NCBI GenBank assembly: GCA_002478265.1
Contig: DLNC01000032.1
Coordinates: forward strand, 1 to 50,635
Origin: Syntrophaceae bacterium UBA7520
GTDB lineage: Bacteria; Desulfobacterota; Syntrophia; Syntrophales; Smithellaceae
Direction: 5' to 3'
Length of the DNA: 50,635 bases
Position numbers and translations under genes: made by a program. A model generated the notes under the pieces. That model made no database searches and was not told the origin of the DNA. It worked only from the letters and a program-made list of their open reading frames with translations. How positions within the stretch are numbered: the first letter of the stretch is position 1; each line of letters starts with the position of its first letter. Positions 18,924 to 27,255 of this stretch are shown in pieces.

Positions 18924-19082
18924 TTAAGCAGAAACATCCAAGACGAGACAATGCGCTGACGCCATAATCAAAAAAACAAGCTTATTACTTTTTGGGAAAG
19001 ATACTGAATTTGCTTCCACTCGGCGGAAAACAGTGAAAAAAAGGCAAAACAAACAAACACAGCAAATTAAGAAAATATTCAT
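18924..19082 (-). CDS. possible 52-residue hydrophobic exported peptide
   Basis: The frame MNIFLICCVCLFCLFFTVFR begins with a hydrophobic helix and continues for 32 polar or mixed residues. Support comes from a TTGACA-17-TATATT promoter ending 22 bases upstream and an AAAGGGC ribosome-like site. The composition after the helix is not convincing, so this may instead be the untranslated leader of the 59-residue gene that follows 45 bp downstream. A longer frame starting at 19151 would begin upstream of the promoter and is not used. Confidence 0.3.
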   Translation of the reverse strand: MNIFLICCVCLFCLFFTVFRRVEANSVSFPKSNKLVFLIMASAHCLVLDVSA

Positions 19083-19104
19083 AATTGCCCTTTGTTTTTT
19101 TGAA

Positions 19105-19133
19105 AATATAGAAGAATTAATATTGTCTGTCAA
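19105..19133 (-). promoter_or_regulatory. sigma70-type promoter for the small-protein cluster
   Basis: On the minus strand TTGACA (19133-19128), a 17-base spacer and TATATT (19110-19105). It points toward the small genes at 19082, 18878 and 18601, which end at a shared terminator, so they probably form one transcript. Confidence 0.65.
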
Positions 19134-19282
19134 GCAGAGAAACAGTGGCATGGGTGCAATATTTCACGGGCAATTTGGCACCCGCGGCATTGCCCAGTAT
19201 GACGAAGCTTGACAGTCGCTGCCCAGACCCATATATTAATGATCCATATGTATCATCTAGAATAATTCACGGTGTTAAATTT

Positions 19283-20554
19283 ATGGAAAACATCCTTTTG
19301 CTGTTGTTTATCGTGTTGTTTAGCGGCAGGCTTGCTGTGCGTTTTGTCCTGGAGCAGATAAACAACAGATATTTACGCGAACATGGCAAAGATATTCCCG
19401 CGGGCTTTGAGCAAATTATAGATCAGCAAACACTGGCCAGGATGATGGATTATTCTGTTGAACACTCCCGCCTGGGCGCAAAGGAAAGCATCGTGGATGA
19501 TTGCCTGACGCTGGTTGTAATCTTTATTTTGCTCCCGGTGCTGGTCAACGCCATTGTGGGCCTCAATGTTCATTTGATCTGGCAGGCGCTGATTTTTTTC
19601 GGTATTTTTGCCGTGCTGGGCGGTATTATCGGCTTGCCCTTTGATATTTATGAAAATTTTGTCTTGGAAAAAAAATACGGGTTTTCCACCATGACCTGGC
19701 GCATCTGGATAACCGACCTGATAAAGACCGCGATTATTTCCGCGATTATGCTGTTTATCATTGTCGGCGCGCTGATGACTTTTATTTTATATTTCAAAAA
19801 GAGCTGGTGGTTCTGGGGCTGGTTATTTTTTACTGGTTTTCAGATTCTGCTCATCTGGCTTTATCCGGTGGTGATCGCGCCTCTTTTTAATAAATATGAA
19901 CCAGTTAAGGATGAAATGCTCAAGGATAAAATTACCGCAATGATGGAAAAGGCCGGCCTGAAAACGAAAGGGATATTCCAGGTCGACGAAGGAAAACGCT
20001 CCCGGCATACTAACGCTTATTTTACCGGCATCGGCAAGACGAAGAGAATTGTTTTATTTGATACGCTGCTCGCCTCTCACTCCCATGAAGAAATACTGGC
20101 GGTCCTGGCGCATGAAATCGGCCATTGGAAAAAAAGGCACATAGCCAAAAAACTCATATTTATGATTACCGGTTCTCTGGCGCTTCTTTACGGCGTGTAT
20201 CTGGCGGTAAACTGGTCGCCGCTGTATGACGCTTTCCGTTTAAAACAAACGCCCGTTTACGCGGGACTCTTTCTGATTTCATTATATTTGGGCACGGCAG
20301 GATTCTTCTTGGGGCCTATTGCCGCGGCAATTTCCCGGCGGTATGAAAAAGAGGCGGATTTTATGGCCTGGCAGCTTACCGGAACCGCCGCGCCGATGGT
20401 TGACGCTCTCAGGCGATTAGCCAAAGACAATCTGGCCAATCTGCATCCGCATCCGTTTTATGCGAGGTTTTATTATTCGCACCCGCCGCTGGTGCAACGT
20501 ATTGAATATTTAAAATCCTTGGATGACGAAAAAATGAAAAAGCAGCAGGAGTGA
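19283..20554 (+). CDS. M48 family membrane metalloprotease (Ste24/CAAX protease-like)
   Basis: Integral membrane zinc protease, 423 residues from the ATG at 19283. The first 200 residues contain several hydrophobic helices typical of the M48 N-terminal region. The catalytic zinc motif is HEIGH at 277-281 (LAVLAHEIGHWKKRH), and the third ligand is probably the glutamate of KEADFMAWQL near residue 354. Two further membrane helices lie between them. The overall shape matches Ste24-type proteases rather than the shorter HtpX. The frame is open 46 codons upstream, but that part lacks membrane character, so the internal ATG is preferred; no strong ribosome site is seen. It precedes an FmdB-like gene by a few bases. 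Confidence 0.88.
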   Translation: MENILLLLFIVLFSGRLAVRFVLEQINNRYLREHGKDIPAGFEQIIDQQTLARMMDYSVEHSRLGAKESIVDDCLTLVVIFILLPVLVNAIVGLNVHLIWQALIFFGIFAVLGGIIGLPFDIYENFVLEKKYGFSTMTWRIWITDLIKTAIISAIMLFIIVGALMTFILYFKKSWWFWGWLFFTGFQILLIWLYPVVIAPLFNKYEPVKDEMLKDKITAMMEKAGLKTKGIFQVDEGKRSRHTNAYFTGIGKTKRIVLFDTLLASHSHEEILAVLAHEIGHWKKRHIAKKLIFMITGSLALLYGVYLAVNWSPLYDAFRLKQTPVYAGLFLISLYLGTAGFFLGPIAAAISRRYEKEADFMAWQLTGTAAPMVDALRRLAKDNLANLHPHPFYARFYYSHPPLVQRIEYLKSLDDEKMKKQQE

Positions 20555-20559
20555 GCTTG

Positions 20560-21048
20560 ATGCCTATTTATGAGTTTTATTGCAAGCGCTGCAACACAAT
20601 CTATAATTTCTTTACGCCGAAGGTGAACACAAATAAAATACCTTCATGCCCGAAGTGTAAGCGGACACGTCTCGTCCGCCAAATTTCGCTTTTTTCCACG
20701 CTCTCCGCAGCTGATAAAACCGATGAAGACAATCCTTTGGCTGGGCTCGACGCGGAAAAAGTGGAAAAAGAGCTGGCTAAAGCGGCGGCGGCGGCGGAAA
20801 ACATGAATGGTGAAGATCCGCGCGCGGCGGCGCAACTGATGCGTAAATTCAGCGAATCAACAGGAATGAAAATGGGAGACGTTTTTTATGAAGCGCTGCG
20901 GCGCATTGAAAAAGGAGAAGATCCGGAAAAGGTCGAAGAGGAAATGGGCGACGCGTTAATGCAAGAAGCTCCACTTGCCGGGAAGCTGCCGGGAAAAAGC
21001 AAAGCAAAGCAAAAACCCAACGTTGATGAAAAATTATACGAACTATGA
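20560..21048 (+). CDS. FmdB-family zinc-ribbon protein with helical extension
   Basis: 162 residues. The N-terminal domain is the FmdB/CxxC_CxxC_SSSS regulator fold: MPIYEFYCKRCNTIYNF then SCPKCKRTRLVRQIS, with two CxxC pairs. The rest is acidic and helical (DAEKVEKELAKAAAAAEN and a later EKGEDPEKVEEEMG segment) and has no domain I can name. The start at 20560 has AGGAG 8 bases upstream inside the end of the protease gene; a GTG at 20551 is possible but less likely. It is probably co-transcribed with the M48 protease. The role is uncertain, perhaps regulatory or metal-binding. Confidence 0.82.
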   Translation: MPIYEFYCKRCNTIYNFFTPKVNTNKIPSCPKCKRTRLVRQISLFSTLSAADKTDEDNPLAGLDAEKVEKELAKAAAAAENMNGEDPRAAAQLMRKFSESTGMKMGDVFYEALRRIEKGEDPEKVEEEMGDALMQEAPLAGKLPGKSKAKQKPNVDEKLYEL

Positions 21049-21139
21049 TGAGGACGTATTATAAAGATGTACAATAAATTTATGGCAATCTTGAGACGAT
21101 GTGATATGAAAAACTGACTTAACCGAAAAGAGCGATTTA

Positions 21140-21610
21140 ATGGACACATCAAAAGTAGGCTTCGAATTTCCTGCTTATACTTTAGTCGTCGACAAGACGA
21201 AAATCGCGGAATTTGCCGCCGCGGTTTCCCTAAAAGATAATCTCAGCGCGATTAATCCGATTTACTATGATGAAAACGCGGCCCATAAAGCCGGTTACCG
21301 GACAATTCCGGCGCCGCCGACTTTTATGACCAGTTTCTTTTTCTGGACGGGCGACGGGCTGGCGGAAATTGTCAACGCCCTGGGCATGGACATCAGCAAA
21401 GTGCTGCACAGCGAGGAAGAATATGAATATCTGGGGCAGATTTACGCCGGCGATAGTATTACCCGTAAAATGAAAGTTGTTGAAATATACGAAAGAGGAA
21501 AAAAGGAGCGCGCGGGAATGTTTGTTACCGTCGCGGTGCTCGAGACGGTAGTGACAAATCAGCGTGGCGAGACGGTAGGGAAAGTGCGTTCGTTGATGAT
21601 GGAAAGGTAA
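21140..21610 (+). CDS. MaoC-like dehydratase, non-catalytic subunit type
   Basis: Hot-dog fold protein of 156 residues resembling the N-terminal-type subunit of (3R)-hydroxyacyl-thioester dehydratases (HadA/HadC-like). The segment corresponding to the catalytic motif reads SAINPIYYDENAAHKAGYR, without the usual Asp and His, while APPTFMTSFFFW and YEYLGQIYAGDSI are preserved. This is the pattern for the substrate-binding partner of a heterodimer. The catalytic partner follows after 7 bp, so the two are probably translated together. Substrate length and pathway (fatty acid, polyketide or side-chain degradation) cannot be decided here. Confidence 0.82.
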   Translation: MDTSKVGFEFPAYTLVVDKTKIAEFAAAVSLKDNLSAINPIYYDENAAHKAGYRTIPAPPTFMTSFFFWTGDGLAEIVNALGMDISKVLHSEEEYEYLGQIYAGDSITRKMKVVEIYERGKKERAGMFVTVAVLETVVTNQRGETVGKVRSLMMER

Positions 21611-21617
21611 AAAATTC

Positions 21618-22067
21618 ATGACGCTGTCCTGGTCGGATTTAAAAATTGGAGATACCTTGCCGCCTTACACCGCGGGGCCTTTGACCAGAACGCATTTTGT
21701 CCGTTACGCGGGCGCTTCCGGTGATTTTAATCCACTGCACCACGATGAAACTTTCGCGCGGGCCATCGGTCTGGATAACGTTATCGCGCACGGCATGCTG
21801 ATCATGGGTATCGCGGGCGAGGCCGTCAGCACCTGGATAGACGTTAAACATTTGAAAAAATTATCCGCAAGATTTTTGAGCATGACCGCGCCTGTCGATT
21901 GGGACGATCCGGAAAACACGACAAAGCGCGCGACCATCGTTATCACCGCAAAAATTGTTAAAATATATGAAGAAGAAAGAGTCAAGATGATCAAAGCCGA
22001 TATCGTTGCCAAAGATCTGCAAGGCAGCAGAAAGCTAGACGGTTATTTCCTGGCCGCCTTTCCCTGA
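21618..22067 (+). CDS. MaoC-like dehydratase, catalytic subunit type
   Basis: Single hot-dog hydratase of 149 residues. The hydratase-2 motif is intact: YAGASGDFNPLHHDETFAR with D36 and H41, followed by NVIAHGMLIMGIAGEAVSTW, which matches HadB-type subunits. It should catalyse reversible dehydration of (3R)-hydroxyacyl-CoA or -ACP. It lies directly after the non-catalytic partner and before a sigma54-type response regulator. No membrane segment or signal is seen. Confidence 0.87.
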   Translation: MTLSWSDLKIGDTLPPYTAGPLTRTHFVRYAGASGDFNPLHHDETFARAIGLDNVIAHGMLIMGIAGEAVSTWIDVKHLKKLSARFLSMTAPVDWDDPENTTKRATIVITAKIVKIYEEERVKMIKADIVAKDLQGSRKLDGYFLAAFP

Positions 22068-22120
22068 CCAATCAATTTATTCATGGCAGAGTTATCCGGA
22101 GGTTTCACGAAACGTAATTT

Positions 22121-23458
22121 ATGAAAGCCCGTATTATTGTTATTGATGATGACGCGGTCGCCGCGGAATTTTTGCGGGAAACGCTGCAGCGCGACGGCTA
22201 TGAAGTGATGGCATGCACTTCAGCCGGGCAGGCGCTTCGCGAAGATTTGTCAAAATATGATTTGCTCATGTCGGACATCCGCATGCCCGAAATGGACGGG
22301 CTGCAGGTGCTGGCGGAAGTACAAAAAAAGTGCCCGACACTGCCCGTGATTCTTATGACCGCTTATGGCTCTCTGGATACAACCATGGAGGCGATCAGAC
22401 AGGGGGCATGGGATTATATCAGCAAGCCTTTTTCGCCGGAAGATTGCCGGGCGATTGTCAAAAAAGTTCTGGAAGTCAGGAAACTGCGTGAAATGCGCCT
22501 GAAAGTAAACGCACAAGCCATTAACGAGCCGAAGCTGATCGGCTCTTCCGCGATGATGGTCGAATTTTACAAACAGATTGCCAGGGTAGCCGACGCTCCG
22601 GCCAGTGTGCTGATTGAAGGAGAAAGCGGCACGGGAAAAGAGCTGACCGCCAAATCTCTGCACAGCATGTCCGCCCGCCGGGAAAAACCTTTTGTTGTCG
22701 TGCACTGCGGGGCGATTCCGGATAATCTTCTCGAATCGGAATTGTTCGGCTATGAAAAAGGATCTTTTACCGGCGCCGATCGTCAGCATATCGGGTTACT
22801 GGAATCGGCGCAGGGCGGCACGATATTTCTTGATGAAATCACCGAAATGTCCACGGCCCTGCAGGGTAAATTTTTGCGCTTTATGCAGGATGGCGAAGTG
22901 AGGAGAATCGGCGGTCTCGATGTGCGCCGCGTTTCGGTAAGAGTTGTCGCGGCGGCGAATAAAAATATCGATGAAGAAGTCGCCAAAGGTCTTTTCCGGC
23001 TGGATTTGTTGCACAGATTTGTCGTGCGTCTGCGGATTCCCTCTCTGCGCGAGCACAAGGAAGACATCCCCCTGCTGATAGAGTCTTTACTGAAAAAAAT
23101 CGGTTATCCGCATGTTCGTATTTCCGAGGCGGCGATGGAGATGTTCATGGACTATGCATGGCCGGGAAATGTCCGGGAGTTGGAAAATGTCCTGCAACAG
23201 ACCCTTCTTTTGTCTCCTTTCGCCGTTATACTGCCGGACAATCTCCCGGCGCATTTTCGGCATGTAAAGGACAAAGGTAAGGATGTTCTTTTGGCCGATA
23301 TTTCGCCTCTGGAGGCCGCCGAAAGAGAAAAAATTCTGCAGGTATTGCAGCAGACAAGATGGAACCAGACCAGAGCGGCACAAATTCTGGATATTGACCG
23401 CAAAACATTACGCGCAAAAATTCGCCGCTACGCGCTGGTTAAGGAAAAAAGTGCCTGA
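22121..23458 (+). CDS. NtrC-family sigma54-dependent response regulator
   Basis: 445 residues in the classical order. The receiver domain (1-120) has DDD at 9-11, phospho-acceptor D52 in LLMSDIRMPEMDG, and the conserved lysine in YISKPF. The AAA+ domain has Walker A GESGTGKE (167-174), a GSFTGA loop (214-219) in place of the common GAFTGA, and the Walker B GGTIFLDEI. The C-terminal Fis-type helix-turn-helix reads QTRAAQILDIDRKTLRAKIR. A GGAGG site lies about 20 bases upstream of the ATG. The gene runs tail to tail with a sensor kinase 40 bp away, its likely partner. The target promoters are unknown. Confidence 0.93.
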   Translation: MKARIIVIDDDAVAAEFLRETLQRDGYEVMACTSAGQALREDLSKYDLLMSDIRMPEMDGLQVLAEVQKKCPTLPVILMTAYGSLDTTMEAIRQGAWDYISKPFSPEDCRAIVKKVLEVRKLREMRLKVNAQAINEPKLIGSSAMMVEFYKQIARVADAPASVLIEGESGTGKELTAKSLHSMSARREKPFVVVHCGAIPDNLLESELFGYEKGSFTGADRQHIGLLESAQGGTIFLDEITEMSTALQGKFLRFMQDGEVRRIGGLDVRRVSVRVVAAANKNIDEEVAKGLFRLDLLHRFVVRLRIPSLREHKEDIPLLIESLLKKIGYPHVRISEAAMEMFMDYAWPGNVRELENVLQQTLLLSPFAVILPDNLPAHFRHVKDKGKDVLLADISPLEAAEREKILQVLQQTRWNQTRAAQILDIDRKTLRAKIRRYALVKEKSA

Positions 23459-23498
23459 AAACGCGCCGGACAGAGGAATTATCTTTGCGCTTTTTTGC

Positions 23499-25046
23499 TC
23501 ATGTCTTGGAAACGCTTTCTTGCTTAGCTATCGGCAAATGTAAAATAACAGAAGTGCCGCGACCAGGAGAGCTATTAATTTCTATTTTCCCGTTGTGTAT
23601 TTTGACTATATCGCTGACGATGGCCAGGCCCAAACCGCGCAGGGAGCCGTCGCGCTTGGTGCTGAAAAACGGTTCGATAGCCTTTTGAGTAAATTCCGGC
23701 GACATTCCCCTCCCGCTGTCCGCGACGGATATTGATACGAAACCGTTATGTTCAGATAGTTTGCCGGCGATGTCTATATCTCCCCCCTGTTCCATTGCTT
23801 CCAGCGAATTTTGAACAATGTTCAGCAAGGCAGTCTGGATGCGATAGCGGTCGGCATACACAAAAGCGTTATCTGTTATCTGCGCACGCAGAGCAACGTT
23901 TTTATTTTGCAACAGCGGTTCAACAAGCGGCAACGTTTCATTAAAAAGTTGTTGCAGCGAAAGCAGCTCGAAATGAGGTTCGGGCAGGCGCGTTGCCTTA
24001 CGCACATTTTGAATAACGTCATCCAGCCGCTGCGTCTGTTGCACAATCAACTCCAGCTTACGGGTGACATCCGCGGAAAGCTCTTTTTCTTCGAGCAAAA
24101 GTTTCGCCAGGCCGCCAATAGAGTGAATTGGCGTACCCAGATCATGGGCGAGATTCGCGGTTAGGTGTCCCAGGGCGGTAAGCTGCTTTAAGTCGTCCAG
24201 CTGCTTTTGCAGATGAACAACCTTGCCGGTTTCCTCCCGCACGCGGTTTTCCAGATGTTTGGTGAGTTCCAGATTTTTTATCATTACATGGTGAATCTCG
24301 TCGGCCATGATATTAAAATGTTCGGCCAGCGTGCCGAATTCGTCGGCGCGTTTTATCGGAATACGGTTAATGTATTGCCCCCGGCGGAATTCATCAATGC
24401 TATGCGTGATTCTTTGCAAAGGAGTTCCAATAATCCAGCGATAACTTACAAGAAAAAGAGAAAGAATAACAAAGATAAGCCCGATGGAACTGATAATCAA
24501 TACTTTTTTGGCCCGGTTCATGAAGTCAAAATTAGCTTTGGTAAATCCTATGATACCAACGACAAAACGAGAGCCTTCCTTTTCTCCTGCCGCGGGATAA
24601 AGTAGGCCCAACGCCGGGCCGGCCTCGGTCGTTAACTTTGTATAGCGGAATGTCCCTTTCTTGTGAGCCGCGGAAATAATGCTTTCCGGCCAATCATATT
24701 GAATTCTACTGGCGCCGGCGACATAATCAACGCCTTTTTTATCGGTGTCAAAAATATCGATTCTGGCCAGACGGATGTCTGTTTGCAGATGGTCCTTCAG
24801 CGCGGCATCAAGAGCCGCAAGGTCTTCCGTTTCCGGAAAAAACTGATAAAGCGTGGTTACTGTTTCCGCCACGCCCATCAATCGCTGAACCTGCTGCTCG
24901 ATAAGAATTTTATCGAGCGCCTTCAGCTGAATCCATCCCCAGATGGACATGGTCAAGGCGAGGCCAATTACCGTGACCAGAATCAGCCTGTTGCGCACGG
25001 AAAAAAACGCCGTTGATGGTTTGATTATACCCAGCAATTTTTTCAT
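23499..25046 (-). CDS. membrane sensor histidine kinase (HAMP, HisKA, HATPase)
   Basis: 515 residues. A first membrane helix lies at about 21-40 (LILVTVIGLALTMSIWGW), a periplasmic sensor domain follows to about 180, and a second helix is at about 182-201. HAMP covers 203-258, and a coiled-coil linker 258-292. The phosphorylated histidine is H301 in NLAHDLGTPIHSIGG. The ATPase domain has NIVQNSLEAM (N box), DSGRGMSPEF (G1), FFSTKRDGS and GLGLAIV (G2). It is convergent with the NtrC-type regulator and is NtrB-like in architecture, so the two probably form a two-component system. The signal sensed is unknown. Confidence 0.92.
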   Translation of the reverse strand: MKKLLGIIKPSTAFFSVRNRLILVTVIGLALTMSIWGWIQLKALDKILIEQQVQRLMGVAETVTTLYQFFPETEDLAALDAALKDHLQTDIRLARIDIFDTDKKGVDYVAGASRIQYDWPESIISAAHKKGTFRYTKLTTEAGPALGLLYPAAGEKEGSRFVVGIIGFTKANFDFMNRAKKVLIISSIGLIFVILSLFLVSYRWIIGTPLQRITHSIDEFRRGQYINRIPIKRADEFGTLAEHFNIMADEIHHVMIKNLELTKHLENRVREETGKVVHLQKQLDDLKQLTALGHLTANLAHDLGTPIHSIGGLAKLLLEEKELSADVTRKLELIVQQTQRLDDVIQNVRKATRLPEPHFELLSLQQLFNETLPLVEPLLQNKNVALRAQITDNAFVYADRYRIQTALLNIVQNSLEAMEQGGDIDIAGKLSEHNGFVSISVADSGRGMSPEFTQKAIEPFFSTKRDGSLRGLGLAIVSDIVKIHNGKIEINSSPGRGTSVILHLPIAKQESVSKT

Positions 25047-25092
25047 CGCGGCGTGAAATATAACAGAAATATTTTGAATAAACCAGAAATCA

Positions 25093-25129
25093 AAAAAAAG
25101 GGGCGGATTTGTTTCCGCCCCTTTTTTTT
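25093..25129. terminator. bidirectional-looking terminator between small secreted gene and kinase
   Basis: GGGGCGGA (25100-25107) pairs with TCCGCCCC (25114-25121), flanked by seven A on one side and eight T on the other. For the minus strand it ends the LEA-like gene. Confidence 0.9.
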
Positions 25130-25147
25130 GCGCTAGCCGGAAATGAA

Positions 25148-25432
25148 TTACTTGGCAGCAGGTTTTGCCGGGGTGGCAGGCGTAGCAGGAGTTGCCGCTT
25201 TCTCGGCTTCACCCTTCGCCTTGTCTTTGGCATCTTTTACATCAGCCTTGGCGCCTTCTTTAGCTGCTTTCGCATCAGCTTTAACTTCAGCCTTTGCGGC
25301 CTTCACATCAGCTTTAACCTCGGTTTTCGCCGCTTTGGCATCGGTCTTGACATCCTTTGCCACATCGGCGGCCATCACGGCTGTGCTGAAAGCGAAAACC
25401 AACGCCACAACAAATAACATTAAACGTTTCAT
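25148..25432 (-). CDS. secreted Lys/Ala-rich protein with five 11-residue LEA-like repeats
   Basis: 94 residues. Residues 1-21 form a signal peptide (MKRLMLFVVALVFAFSTAVM-A). After ADV come five tandem 11-mers: AKDVKTDAKAA, KTEVKADVKAA, KAEVKADAKAA, KEGAKADVKDA and KDKAKGEAEKA, followed by a Pro/Ala/Thr tail (ATPATPATPAKPAAK). Such 11-mers with alternating charged and Ala positions resemble group 3 late-embryogenesis-abundant proteins and form amphipathic helices; low complexity can also mimic this, so homology is not claimed. A strong AGGAGG site lies upstream. It is probably periplasmic and might protect against stress or bind the envelope. Confidence 0.75.
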   Translation of the reverse strand: MKRLMLFVVALVFAFSTAVMAADVAKDVKTDAKAAKTEVKADVKAAKAEVKADAKAAKEGAKADVKDAKDKAKGEAEKAATPATPATPAKPAAK

Positions 25433-25509
25433 CTTAAATCCTCCTTTAAAAAATGTTTAATTTAAAAAAACCCTTAATTTTACCAAGGGGTCAACACGCA
25501 TCATTTTTT

Positions 25510-25884
25510 TCAGTGAGCAGGTTTTGCCAGAGGCTGCTTTGCTGAAATATTGTTTCCTGTCTTGGTCACGCGCACGGCAATCAATTTGTCGTTTTTTATT
25601 ACGTAGGCGACCAAAACAAAATCGCCGACGGAAATATTCTTCACCTGCTTATCCAGGACAAAGGTCATGCTTTGGGTGGTATTTCTGGCGCTGCGCTCGA
25701 CGGTTATGGCGTTATCCGCAATCGCCAGGACCTTTCCCGCCGCGTTCATTTTTGCCGCTTTTATCGTTTCCGGTTTGCCGTATTCTTGTTTGGCGTCGCG
25801 GGGCATAGGTGTTTTTTCGGCGGCCAAAACAGCAAAGCCGCAAATGAACGCGGCGGCACTTACAGCACAGATGAGTTTTCTCAT
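25510..25884 (-). CDS. exported small beta-domain protein (DUF5666-like)
   Basis: From the ATG at 25884 the protein has 124 residues with a signal peptide (MRKLICAVSAAAFICGFAVLA). The mature part contains a single small beta-rich domain: GKVLAIADNAITVERSA, then MTFVLDKQVKNISVGDFVLV and KLIAVRVTK, which resembles the OB-like DUF5666 repeat found in exported bacterial proteins. An AAGG sequence lies about 8 bases before this start; an in-frame ATG 9 codons further upstream is less likely. Unknown role. It is a neighbour of the LEA-like gene on the same strand but separated by 77 bp. Confidence 0.68.
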   Translation of the reverse strand: MRKLICAVSAAAFICGFAVLAAEKTPMPRDAKQEYGKPETIKAAKMNAAGKVLAIADNAITVERSARNTTQSMTFVLDKQVKNISVGDFVLVAYVIKNDKLIAVRVTKTGNNISAKQPLAKPAH

Positions 25885-26068
25885 AAAAAAACCTTGCTGC
25901 GCCTTCCTCATCGGCACCAAAAGCAACTTACATGCCAACGCGAAGAGCAGGAAAAAAACATTTATCTTCAGGGATTCAAAGAAGATTTTACCGTTGAGAA
26001 AAAGATGTACAGCAAGAAACTGAGCAGAAATTCCCCAGTAGTGGAGAAAAACTGTGCGGACAGAAATT

Positions 26069-27214
26069 TTAACTTAAGGATTTTTTCTTCAAAAACCGAT
26101 AAGCGCGGCAGTGAAGATAAAAAAATAAAGTATGCGGGCCGCCAATGCGCAGCAAGATACGCGCGACCTGTCGTACATCTTTTTGCCGGAATACTTTTTC
26201 GTCGGAAAGATAAATGCTCAAAAGACCGCGGATGATCAGGCGGTGAAATGCTTGCTGTGGCAGAGCGGAAACGCTTTGCATGGCTTTGACGTAAAACGTG
26301 GAAAGCCTTTTGGTCAAAACGAGCTCGTTGGAGTAAAAAGAGCAGAAGTTCAGATCCTGGCCCAGACGGTCTTCTTCCTGATCAATCAAATAATCCAGCA
26401 GAATATGCAACCCCTGTACCCAGGGGAAATAGGATTTTTTGATATCCGGTAAATTGCCGCCGTTCGTTCGCGGATTAAAAAGCGAGGCAACCAGGCAGAA
26501 AATTCCCAGGGTGGAACCGGCGCAGGCGGCAAATTCATACCAGGTCATTTTTTCCGGCAAAGCATCTTTTTTTGTGGCAAACCATTTTTGTAAAAGTCCG
26601 ACACGGTTTTCCCTGGCCACGTGTTTAAAAACTTGCAAGTCGCTGTATAGGCCGGCAAGTTCATGAAGATGGAGTGCGGCGGACGGATAGCGCGGCAAAT
26701 TACGCAGAGTATCCTGACAGGTAGTCACCAGCGCCTTGAGATAACCTCCGTCATTTTGTTCGTTGCGGAAGCGGTAATAGGAGGAAAGCCTTGCGTCCGG
26801 AGTAAGCGCGTGCAGCATGGACTCATGCAGAGCCCGGAAATCGTCCGGATCAAGCGAAGTGCTGCGATCGCATAAATTATCCAGATAATCGCTGATGGTT
26901 TGATAAGCGACAATAAATTTTACCGCCTCCTGGTAATTTGTTCCCGCTAAAAGTCCATAAACGGCGCCGCCTTCACAGTGAAAAGTTTTTGTCCGGATGC
27001 TGGCAAGCGCCTGGTTACGCAGCTCGTCATCGGGAATCACGGCGGCAAATTTTCTCCAGCCGTCGAGATAACGATGCACCACCGGGCGGATCTGCAGAAT
27101 CATTCGCGTGGTCAAGGTCAGCAAATTTGCGGGAACGGACAAAACATTAACCTCCGGAAAAAGTTTGTCAAGAAATAGCATAAGCTTGCCCAGATGACAA
27201 GAAAGGCAAGCCAT
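26069..27214 (-). CDS. DUF2600/YtpB-like terpene synthase homologue
   Basis: 381 residues, all-helical in appearance, resembling Bacillus YtpB (tetraprenyl-beta-curcumene synthase), a founding large-terpene synthase. The features I recognise are TKTFHCEGGAVYGLLAG (76-92), YQTISDYLDNLCDRS (104-118), and the acidic DYLIDQEEDR (274-283), which could bind Mg-diphosphate. The start is uncertain: ATG at 27214 or 27181, neither with a clear ribosome site. It is divergent from the flavoprotein with only 41 bp between. If active it would cyclise a long prenyl diphosphate, but no prenyltransferase gene lies nearby, so the substrate is unknown. Confidence 0.75.
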   Translation of the reverse strand: MACLSCHLGKLMLFLDKLFPEVNVLSVPANLLTLTTRMILQIRPVVHRYLDGWRKFAAVIPDDELRNQALASIRTKTFHCEGGAVYGLLAGTNYQEAVKFIVAYQTISDYLDNLCDRSTSLDPDDFRALHESMLHALTPDARLSSYYRFRNEQNDGGYLKALVTTCQDTLRNLPRYPSAALHLHELAGLYSDLQVFKHVARENRVGLLQKWFATKKDALPEKMTWYEFAACAGSTLGIFCLVASLFNPRTNGGNLPDIKKSYFPWVQGLHILLDYLIDQEEDRLGQDLNFCSFYSNELVLTKRLSTFYVKAMQSVSALPQQAFHRLIIRGLLSIYLSDEKVFRQKDVRQVARILLRIGGPHTLFFYLHCRAYRFLKKKSLS

Positions 27215-27255
27215 ACGTTATTGACGGGAGAAAATATTTCATGTAGGCCGAGTTT

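Noticed and set aside
19173..19196. TTGGCACCCGCGGCATTGCC as a sigma54 promoter
   Set aside because: The GG and GC elements are 13 bases apart rather than 10, so the spacing does not fit.
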